Source of the DNA: Candidatus Methylomirabilota bacterium
GTDB taxonomy: Bacteria > Methylomirabilota > Methylomirabilia > Methylomirabilales > JACPAU01
Assembly: GCA_023249205.1 (NCBI GenBank)
Contig: JAHFDC010000047.1
Coordinates: forward strand, 1 to 6,679
Length of the DNA stretch: 6,679 nucleotides
Reading direction: 5' to 3'
The position numbers and the translations under genes are program-made. The notes under the pieces were generated by a model that was given only the letters and a program-made list of their open reading frames with translations, was not told the origin of the DNA and ran no database searches. Below are positions 1-4,689 of the stretch, in pieces; within the stretch, counting starts at the first letter, position 1; every line of letters starts with the position of its first letter.

Positions 1-520
1 AGCCCCTGGACACGTACTGCAAGGCGTAGGCGTACAGGTTCCGCGTCGCCTGAACCTGCGAGAGGATCAGCACGCTGCGGGAGGCCGTGTTGTTCCCCCG
101 GCTCGCCTCGGGGACTCGGCCGCTCCCATCCACCTCCACCCGCACCTGGTGCAGGCCCGGCCCCCGCGGGGTCCAGTCCACCGTGAGCAGGACATCCGAG
201 CGGGGCGGGAGGCTTGCCACGGCAAAGGTCTTGAGGGCCGTCACCTTCTGCCCGGCCACATCCTGAATCTGCACCTCAAACCCGCGGGCCTCCTCGTCCC
301 CCAGGTTGCGGACCCGGACCGCAACGGCGACCGGAGCCCCCTCGAGCAGGCTGGGTCGGGGGAGAACGATGTCCTCCGCCGTGACGGCCAGGTCGGCCTG
401 CTGGGCCGCCGCAGCCGGCCCCACCCCCCGGACTCCGCCCGCGCTCAGCAGCAGGAGGAGGATGGCCGCCTGAAGGCGGGGGGGCCGCCGCGCCGGCGCC
501 TCAGGACCGAGGCTTGGCAA
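1..520 (-). CDS. Secreted CARDB-domain protein, 3' part beyond the window edge
   Basis: This minus-strand gene runs off the left edge after about 173 codons. The only usable start in frame is TTG at 520-518, preceded by AAGG three bases upstream. It overlaps the end of the lipoprotein gene by 20 bases, which suggests translational coupling. The predicted protein has an arginine-rich N-region, a hydrophobic core (AILLLLLS, residues 19-26) and a likely signal peptidase I site after Ala39 (PAAAA|QQ). Residues about 43-150 match the CARDB fold (cell adhesion related domain found in bacteria). They open with DLAVTAEDIVL, continue with alternating beta strands (VAVAVRVRNLGD), and end with the typical VPEASRGNNTASRSV segment. 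CARDB domains are Ig-like modules of exported or surface proteins, often binding or structural. What follows the first domain is not visible. The coding frame and domain are clear; the exact start is less certain because TTG is weak. Confidence 0.75.
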   Translation of the reverse strand, partial: MPSLGPEAPARRPPRLQAAILLLLLSAGGVRGVGPAAAAQQADLAVTAEDIVLPRPSLLEGAPVAVAVRVRNLGDEEARGFEVQIQDVAGQKVTALKTFAVASLPPRSDVLLTVDWTPRGPGLHQVRVEVDGSGRVPEASRGNNTASRSVLILSQVQATRNLYAYALQYVSRG

Positions 521-1139
521 ATTCCTTGATGGGCTCAAATTGGTGGGTTCCACCGAGCTCCCCGTTGCGCAGCACGTAGGTGATCCCCCGGGAGAAGTAG
601 TGCCAGTGCTCCACCAGGTCGCTCCCGCTCTGGGACGCCTCCCGCCGCTCGGGGAGCCCCATCTGCCGGAGGATGCGACCCCGGTGGGAGTCGGGCCCGT
701 ACTCCTGGCGGAGCCGGAGGACTTCGGGCCAGTCCGGGTGGGTCCGGAGGGTCTGGTTGATGACGAGTGGGGGGGTCTCCTCCAGGCGCTTCGTGAGATC
801 CACCGGGTCCGGCCGGGCGTACCGGACGGAGTCGAACCCCTCCCGATCATAGAAGAAGAGGTAGAGGTTGTTCCCCAGTTGGGCCGGGACCACCTCGATC
901 CGGTACTCCCCCCGCTCATCCGTGAGCGCCCGGGCCTCCCGCCGCCCCATATCCTCATAGGCGAACTGGAAGAGGACGAGTCCGAGCTCCCGGCCCACCA
1001 GGAGGACCGGCGTCCCCGCAACAGGGCGCCCCTCCGCATCGGTCACCCGCCCGGTGATGAGGCGCCGGTCGCTCACGCGGGCCGTCGCGCAGCCGGCGAG
1101 AATCAGGAGAACCCCGACGAGGAGTGCAATGCGTCGCAT
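501..1139 (-). CDS. Predicted lipoprotein with carboxypeptidase-regulatory-like domain
   Basis: A 212-residue protein with a bacterial lipoprotein signal: MRR, a hydrophobic stretch (IALLVGVLLI) and the lipobox L14-A15-G16-C17, so Cys17 should be lipidated and the protein anchored in a membrane. I chose ATG at 1139 because GGGAGG lies five bases upstream and because a longer in-frame reading would bury the lipobox. After the signal, residues about 28-75 (ITGRVTDAEGRPVAGTPVLL, later TDERGEYRIEV) resemble the beta-sandwich CarboxypepD_reg / SdrD-B-like fold, common in surface proteins. The C-terminal half has no motif I recognise. It is followed, with a 20-base overlap, by a secreted CARDB protein, so the pair probably works in the cell envelope. 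A promoter candidate lies 43 bases upstream. Function unknown. Confidence 0.85.
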   Translation of the reverse strand: MRRIALLVGVLLILAGCATARVSDRRLITGRVTDAEGRPVAGTPVLLVGRELGLVLFQFAYEDMGRREARALTDERGEYRIEVVPAQLGNNLYLFFYDREGFDSVRYARPDPVDLTKRLEETPPLVINQTLRTHPDWPEVLRLRQEYGPDSHRGRILRQMGLPERREASQSGSDLVEHWHYFSRGITYVLRNGELGGTHQFEPIKEFAKPRS

Positions 1140-1181
1140 GACCCCCTCCCGGAGGGCGCGGTGACGTGCCCCCGTGCCGGG

Positions 1182-1211
1182 ACCATAGCAGATCGGGCGG
1201 GACGGCAGCAA
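1182..1211 (-). promoter_or_regulatory. Sigma70-like promoter for the lipoprotein gene
   Basis: On the minus strand, TTGCTG (1211-1206) is followed after 18 bases by TATGGT (1187-1182). Transcription would begin near 1175, about 36 bases before the lipoprotein ATG. The position and the TATGnT form of the -10, also seen before aceA, support it. No experimental evidence. Confidence 0.5.
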
Positions 1212-1241
1212 GCGGGGCCAGCCCGCGGAAGACGTTTCCCG

Positions 1242-1270
1242 TTGACACGCTGCGCCGGAGACGCTATGTA
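1242..1270 (+). promoter_or_regulatory. Sigma70-like promoter for tRNA-Leu
   Basis: A perfect TTGACA (1242-1247) is followed after 17 bases by TATGTA (1265-1270). An overlapping TAGAAT (1269-1274) matches the -10 consensus better but sits 21 bases away. With the 17-base spacing, transcription would start near 1277, only about six bases before the mature tRNA 5' end, so the 5' leader would be very short. The promoter is divergent from the lipoprotein promoter. Confidence 0.65.
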
Positions 1271-1282
1271 GAATGCCGGCGG

Positions 1283-1367
<85 letters not shown>

Positions 1368-1385
1368 GAGGTCTGATCGCCCGGG

Positions 1386-1420
1386 AGGCCCCGCCCCATG
1401 CCGGCGGGGCCTGTGTTTTT
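1386..1420 (+). terminator. Rho-independent terminator of tRNA-Leu
   Basis: A perfect 10-bp stem, AGGCCCCGCC (1386-1395) with GGCGGGGCCT (1403-1412), closes a 7-base loop and is followed by GTGTTTTT. It lies 19 bases after the tRNA CCA and separates the tRNA unit from the ubiquitin-like operon. Confidence 0.9.
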
Positions 1421-1424
1421 CGGC

Positions 1425-1453
1425 TTGCCACGCGAGCGTGGCTATGCTACTGT
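1425..1453 (+). promoter_or_regulatory. Candidate promoter with palindromic operator for the ubiquitin-like operon
   Basis: TTGCCA (1425-1430) is followed after 17 bases by TACTGT (1448-1453), with TG one base upstream of the -10 (extended -10 form). An overlapping TATGCT (1443-1448) resembles other -10 boxes in the window but lacks a good -35. A perfect inverted repeat, GCCACGC-GA-GCGTGGC (1427-1442), overlaps the -35 and spacer, where a repressor site would act. As RNA it would instead be a small hairpin. The promoter begins five bases after the tRNA terminator's T-run and would give a leader of about 90 bases. The palindrome is certain as sequence; its role is inferred. Confidence 0.4.
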
Positions 1454-1506
1454 CAGGCCCTTAATCGCGCCCGGACTGGATTCCCGCATTGCCCACTGAC
1501 AGCCCT

Positions 1507-1530
1507 GACGGATCCCCCCCGGATCCCCGT
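1507..1530 (+). promoter_or_regulatory. Hairpin in the leader of the ubiquitin-like operon
   Basis: GACGGATCC (1507-1515) can pair with GGATCCCCGTC (1520-1530), with a two-base bulge and a CCCC loop. A competing small hairpin, CCCC-GTC-GGGG, overlaps its right arm. It sits about 20 bases before the E2 start codon and could influence translation. No riboswitch class is recognised. Confidence 0.25.
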
Positions 1531-1551
1531 CGGGGTGGTGCCTGAGAGGTT

Positions 1552-2673
1552 ATGGTGTACCCGCGCGCCACGCTCCCGGGGACGCTCGAGGCCGTCATCC
1601 GCGATTACACGAAGGCCCTGGGCCTCCCGATCCTCCTCCACGCTCCCCCGCGGGGGTACAGCCGCCCCCGCTTCGACCGGCAACTCCACATCCACCTCCA
1701 CGCCTTACCCCTGCGGCCTCTCTGGCTCGATATCTGGTCGAAAACCTCCAGGGCCCGCCTCCCGGTCGTGCTCAGCCACCGGCTCGTCCCGGGGAGCGCG
1801 GCCGGCTACGCCCCCCCGGGGCGCCTCGCCCAGGGGATGAGCCTCACCGACGAGGACGGGCGGGCCGTCCTGCACCTGCTCCACAACAATCTGTACGTCC
1901 TCTTCGACCTGGCCGGGCAGCCCGAGCCGCTGGCGCGGCTGCTCCTCCGCAAGAGCCTGGACCTGACCCTCCCCCGCCTGGAAGCCTGGATCTGCGAGGC
2001 GGTCCCCCTCCCCGCACCGCGTTTCCCGGTCCTCCTGAACCGCCTCCTCCGGGACACGGCCCGGGAGGAAGCGTCCCTCCGGGAAAGGGTCCGCGCCCGG
2101 GCGCGCGCGGCGTACGCCGACTACCAGCAGCGGCGGCTCCGGGAGGAGGCCGGGTTCCTCGAGGAGGAGGTCCGGGCCACGGAGCGGGCGCTGGAGGAAT
2201 TGTCCTGCCGGCTGACGCTGGAGACACGGCACCTGGCCGCCTATCGGCAGCGCCTTCGGGTCCTCCAGGGGGAGGCCGCCCGGACGGACCGGGCCGCCGA
2301 GGACCTGGCGCGGCTCCAGGGCCTGGAGGGGATTCGGGAGGTGGAATCGTACGCCGGCGGCGTTCGCCTCCTCACGCTCCCGATCGAGGTGGAGCACGCG
2401 GGGGCCCGGTACCGTCTGGGGTGCTTCCAGATTGACCTGGCGGAAACGGGAACGATCGCGGTCCGGAATCTCACGGACCCCTACGGCCTCTACGACCACC
2501 CGCACGTGTCGGACGGGCGGCCCTGCCTGGGGAACGTGCGGGAGGGGGTGGCGAAGCTCCTGGTCGAATACCAGTGGTTCGCGGCCGCCGAGGTGCTGCT
2601 CGACTTCCTGCGCACCGTGACACCGCGGGACTGGTACGTCCCGGTCACCCACTGGAAGGTGGTGCCCGCGTGA
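1552..2673 (+). CDS. E2-like ubiquitin-conjugating protein with N-terminal and coiled-coil extension
   Basis: A 373-residue protein and the first gene of the operon. The C-terminal part (about 262-373) looks like a bacterial E2/UBC fold. A beta-rich segment (residues about 266-305) is followed by the active-site signature H316-P-H-V and then G-R-P-C325-L-G-N. This parallels the eukaryotic E2 HPN ... CL pattern and the HPHV ... CLGN pattern of prokaryotic E2 families, so Cys325 should carry the modifier as a thioester. A helix-rich tail (VAKLLVEYQWFAAAEVLLDF) follows. Residues about 167-260 are heptad-like and rich in Glu/Arg/Leu, a probable long coiled coil. Residues 1-165 form a domain I do not recognise, containing LTDEDGR and NNLYVLFD. 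GAGAGG lies two bases before ATG 1552 and five before the in-frame GTG 1555, so GTG is a possible alternative start. The stop overlaps the JAB start (GTGA). Codon use matches the neighbours. Confidence 0.88.
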   Translation: MVYPRATLPGTLEAVIRDYTKALGLPILLHAPPRGYSRPRFDRQLHIHLHALPLRPLWLDIWSKTSRARLPVVLSHRLVPGSAAGYAPPGRLAQGMSLTDEDGRAVLHLLHNNLYVLFDLAGQPEPLARLLLRKSLDLTLPRLEAWICEAVPLPAPRFPVLLNRLLRDTAREEASLRERVRARARAAYADYQQRRLREEAGFLEEEVRATERALEELSCRLTLETRHLAAYRQRLRVLQGEAARTDRAAEDLARLQGLEGIREVESYAGGVRLLTLPIEVEHAGARYRLGCFQIDLAETGTIAVRNLTDPYGLYDHPHVSDGRPCLGNVREGVAKLLVEYQWFAAAEVLLDFLRTVTPRDWYVPVTHWKVVPA

Positions 2674-3272
2674 CCCCGTCACCGGTCCCCGCGGCGCTCC
2701 GGTTCACCCCGGAGGCGTACGCCCGGCTCCGCCTCTACGTCGAGCTCTGCCCCTCGGAGATCGGCGGCCTGGGGGAGGTCCGGCAGGAGGGGGACGCGCT
2801 GCTCGTGACGGAACTCTTCCTGCTGGACCAGTGGGTCTCCCCCTCCGAGACCGAGCTGGACCCCGAGGCGGTCCTCCGCCTCCTGCACCGGTGCCTGGAG
2901 GAGGGACGGGACCCCGCGGCGCTCCGCCTCTGGTGGCACAGCCACGCGGAGCACGAGGTGGAGTGGAGCGAAACGGACGAGGCGACCATCCGGGGTTTCG
3001 GCGCCGAGTCCCTCATCGCCCTGGTGACCAACAAGGCGGGGGACCTGCTCTGCCGCTGCGACACGTGGCTCCCGGAGCGGAGGACGGTGGACGGGATCCC
3101 CGTGGAGCAGCCAGGAGAACCCCTTGCGCCACCCCAGGCGGCGGCCCTGCGGGAGGCCGCGTGGACCGAGATGCGCCAGAAAGTATCGATCCTGTCCCGC
3201 GTCGAATGCGTGGAGGCCATCGAGGGCCAGATCCGCGAGCTGGAGTTCCTGACCCGCCTGGACGAGGCCTGA
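2670..3272 (+). CDS. JAB/MPN (JAMM) metalloprotease, predicted Ubl-processing and deconjugating enzyme
   Basis: A 200-residue protein with a complete JAMM zinc site: Glu30 in SEIGGLGE, then H90-S-H92, Ser100 and Asp103, exactly the E ... HxH-x7-S-x2-D pattern of active JAB isopeptidases (Rpn11, AMSH, bacterial JAB). GTG 2670 is chosen because it overlaps the E2 stop by four bases, has AGGTGG about eight bases upstream, and brings the N-terminus close to the domain. Longer in-frame starts lie inside the E2 gene. In known systems such enzymes trim the Ubl C-terminus to expose Gly-Gly and cleave it from targets; the Ubl here ends RGG-AR, which needs such trimming. Residues after about 150 form a helical, charged tail (AALREAAWTEMRQKV ... 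IRELEFLTRLDEA) that may dock to a partner. No signal peptide, so cytoplasmic. Confidence 0.92.
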   Translation: MTPSPVPAALRFTPEAYARLRLYVELCPSEIGGLGEVRQEGDALLVTELFLLDQWVSPSETELDPEAVLRLLHRCLEEGRDPAALRLWWHSHAEHEVEWSETDEATIRGFGAESLIALVTNKAGDLLCRCDTWLPERRTVDGIPVEQPGEPLAPPQAAALREAAWTEMRQKVSILSRVECVEAIEGQIRELEFLTRLDEA

Positions 3273-3279
3273 GGCGCCC

Positions 3280-3927
3280 GTGGACCTGTACCGCCAACAG
3301 GATCTGATCGAGCCGGATGCGTTGGACCTCCCGATCAACATCATCGGGTGCGGGGGGATCGGCTCGTTCGTCGTCCTGGCGCTGGCCAAGATGGGCTGCC
3401 GGGCGCTCGCCGCCTACGACGACGACCGGGTGGAGCCCCACAACATCCCGAACCAGGCCTACCGGCTGGCCGACGTGGGGCGGCTCAAGGTGGAGGCATT
3501 GGCGGATGTCGTGCGCGAGGTGGCCGGTGCGCCGCTCTGGACCCGGGCCGAACGCGTCCGGGGCCAGCGGCTCCAGGGGGTGGTGGTGACGGCGGTGGAC
3601 ACGATGGCGGCCCGCCGCGAGATCTGGGAGCGGGGGATCCGGTACCGGGCGGCGGTGCCGATCTACCTCGACGCCCGGATGGGGGGCGAGGTGGCCCGGA
3701 TCCTCACGGTGCGGCCCGCCGACCCGGACGATGTCCGCCGGTACGAGGCCTCGCTGCACTCCGACGAGGAGGCCCTCACCCTCCCCTGCACCGCCCAGGC
3801 CATCGTCTATACGGGATTCTCCATCGCCGCCCTCGTGGCGGGCCAGATCAAGAAGTTCCTGACCGGTGAGCCGCTCAAAGGAGAGTTGATCCTGGACCAC
3901 AAGACCATGACGTTTGTCGCCTGCTGA
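3280..3927 (+). CDS. E1-like ThiF-family Ubl-activating enzyme
   Basis: A 215-residue Rossmann-fold adenylating enzyme. The nucleotide loop is I22-G-C-G-G-I-G28. An acidic segment, YDDDRVEPHNIPNQ (46-59), corresponds to the D ... E ... N-xx-RQ segment of ThiF/MoeB/E1, followed by Lys70 and by V-D107-xxxx-R112. Cys170 in LPCTAQAIVYTGFSIAAL is the best candidate for the catalytic cysteine that takes the Ubl as a thioester. Start: GTG 3280, seven bases after the JAB stop, with GAGG six bases upstream. The protein is shorter than ThiF/MoeB (about 250), has no paired CxxC zinc motifs and no room for a second inactive adenylation domain or a ubiquitin-fold domain. It is therefore a minimal E1, likely acting as a homodimer (inference). 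Expected reaction: ATP-dependent adenylation of the Ubl Gly77 carboxylate, then transfer to the E2. Confidence 0.92.
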   Translation: MDLYRQQDLIEPDALDLPINIIGCGGIGSFVVLALAKMGCRALAAYDDDRVEPHNIPNQAYRLADVGRLKVEALADVVREVAGAPLWTRAERVRGQRLQGVVVTAVDTMAARREIWERGIRYRAAVPIYLDARMGGEVARILTVRPADPDDVRRYEASLHSDEEALTLPCTAQAIVYTGFSIAALVAGQIKKFLTGEPLKGELILDHKTMTFVAC

Positions 3928-3948
3928 CCCACACACAGGAGGGAGACC

Positions 3949-4188
3949 ATGCAACAGACCAAGCTGGGGGTGAGAGAGCCGATCGCGGTGAAGGTGGTGA
4001 TGTTGGGGAAGAGCACGCAGGAACTGGTCCGGGACCCGGGCACCACCCTGGGGGAGATCCTGGCCGAGCAGGGGGTGGCCGGGCAGATGGAGGCGCGGGT
4101 GAACGGGGAGGTGGCGCATCCCTCCCGGCACCTCGCGGACCGGGACGTAGTGCTCCTCGTCCCGAAGATCCGGGGCGGCGCCCGCTAG
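3949..4188 (+). CDS. Ubiquitin-like protein (MoaD/ThiS-type beta-grasp) with processable Gly-Gly C-terminus
   Basis: A 79-residue protein with a strong Shine-Dalgarno site (AGGAGGGAG, five bases before ATG) and a 21-base gap after the E1. It reads as a beta-grasp fold: strand IAVKVVML, strand TQELVRD, helix TTLGEILAEQG, then MEARVNGEV and LADRDVVLLVPK, the last two typical of MoaD/ThiS/ubiquitin. The C-terminus is KIRGG followed by Ala78-Arg79. Gly76-Gly77 falls at almost the same distance as in ubiquitin, and the two extra residues imply that a protease must mature it before E1 activation. The JAB enzyme in the operon fits that role. Its own strong ribosome site suits a protein needed in more copies than the enzymes. 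A sulfur carrier (ThiS/MoaD) is the main alternative, but those normally end in GG and do not travel with an E2. Confidence 0.92.
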   Translation: MQQTKLGVREPIAVKVVMLGKSTQELVRDPGTTLGEILAEQGVAGQMEARVNGEVAHPSRHLADRDVVLLVPKIRGGAR

Positions 4189-4194
4189 TCCCCC

Positions 4195-4231
4195 GCGAGC
4201 CGGGGGGCGGAGGACCCGCCCCCCGGCTCGC
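4195..4231 (+). terminator. Strong hairpin ending the ubiquitin-like operon (no T-run)
   Basis: A perfect 16-bp stem, GCGAGCCGGGGGGCGG (4195-4210) with its complement (4216-4231), around a 5-base loop (AGGAC), starts six bases after the Ubl stop. No T-run follows on the plus strand, so it may be an L-shaped terminator or a 3' stabiliser of the mRNA rather than a classical intrinsic terminator. Confidence 0.6.
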
Positions 4232-4513
4232 CGGATCTGACCTCGGCGACCTGTCCGTCAGCTCAGCGCCCATACGCTCCGCGGCCTCGAGGGTGCGGAT
4301 ATGGGGCTCAAGCAGCCATGAGGTGAGCCCAGGCGCCGGACCGCGGGGGGCCGCTCGCGAGGCACGTGGGAACGGCGATCCGCGCGATGCAGCACGGGTG
4401 CCCCCAGGGGGCCGTCCGGCTCCTGCCACTGCCCACCGGTCGAAGGCCGCCGATCGGGCGGGGCGCCCCGGAGGGGACCTCAGAGAAACGGGCTGCCCGG
4501 AGGGCGAGGATTG
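4232..4513. other. Intergenic stretch with no gene recognised
   Basis: Between the operon hairpin and the terminator-like hairpin before aceA I find no convincing gene, tRNA or known RNA element. Open frames cross it on both strands, but they lack ribosome sites and read as low-complexity Pro/Arg/Gly. One minus-strand segment (about 4262-4310) reads HIRTLEAAERMGAEL, which is protein-like, but it has no supported start or continuation. Confidence 0.5.
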
Positions 4514-4548
4514 CCCGCCCGGCTCCCCTTGCCAGGCGGGTGGGTTTT
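4514..4548 (+). terminator. Terminator-like hairpin upstream of aceA
   Basis: CCCGCC (4514-4519) pairs with GGCGGG (4535-4540) around a 15-base loop, followed by TGGGTTTT. The left arm can also pair with the upstream GGGC at about 4502-4505, so two alternative folds exist. It may be a back-up terminator for read-through from the Ubl operon. It overlaps the -35 of the aceA promoter. Confidence 0.4.
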
Positions 4549-4558
4549 CGCGTATGCT
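4529..4558 (+). promoter_or_regulatory. Sigma70-like promoter for aceA
   Basis: TTGCCA (4529-4534) and TATGCT (4553-4558) are 18 bases apart. Transcription would begin near 4565, giving a leader of about 120 bases before the aceA ATG. The -35 lies in the loop and right arm of the hairpin just upstream. Confidence 0.55.
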
Positions 4559-4629
4559 CCGCATCTCCGGTCCCCTGCCCTGACTTCGCTGCACCGCCAG
4601 CACGTGGAGGCGTTGGGTTCCATAGACGG

Positions 4630-4689
4630 ATGCCGGAACATTACCTGATGGCCGCAGCCACAGCAAAGGAGGGAAGGAGCATCCCATGA
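4630..4689 (+). other. Possible 19-codon leader ORF overlapping the aceA start
   Basis: ATG at 4630 opens a short frame ([19 protein letters not shown]) whose TGA overlaps the aceA ATG as ATGA. That arrangement would allow translational coupling. Its own ribosome site is poor (only ACGG just upstream), and the second half of the frame simply reads through the aceA Shine-Dalgarno region. It may well be chance. Confidence 0.2.

Noticed and set aside
540..1271. Long plus-strand open frame (243 codons) opposite the lipoprotein gene
   Set aside because: It is the antisense shadow of a gene with a clear lipobox, promoter and ribosome site; its translation is Pro/Arg/Gly/Glu-rich with no motif.
1852..1917. 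Similarity between TDEDGR ... NNLYVLFD in the E2 N-terminal domain and TDERGE ... NNLYLFFYD in the neighbouring lipoprotein
   Set aside because: The match is short and gapped, and the proteins otherwise differ; it may reflect similar beta-sandwich turns or chance. A structure comparison would decide.
1705..2682. Minus-strand open frame of 325 codons opposite the E2 gene
   Set aside because: GC-rich codon bias leaves antisense frames open; the plus strand carries the E2 motif and coiled coil, and the antisense translation has no recognisable domain.
3013..4131. Minus-strand open frame of 372 codons opposite JAB, E1 and Ubl
   Set aside because: It spans three well-supported genes and reads as low-complexity His/Pro/Gly/Arg sequence without a ribosome site.
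3949..4188. Small beta-grasp protein as a plain ThiS/MoaD sulfur carrier
   Set aside because: The RGG is followed by two extra residues, and the operon carries an E2-like protein and a JAMM protease but no thiamine or molybdopterin genes.
1552..4188. CBASS or PRTRC assignment for the Ubl operon
   Set aside because: No cyclic-nucleotide synthase or effector (CBASS) and no ParB-related gene (PRTRC) is present in the window; the resemblance is to the shared conjugation parts only.
4262..4310. Minus-strand peptide HIRTLEAAERMGAEL as a possible gene remnant
   Set aside because: The stretch looks protein-like but is only about 16 residues, with no start, ribosome site or matching continuation; a similarity search would be needed to revive it.
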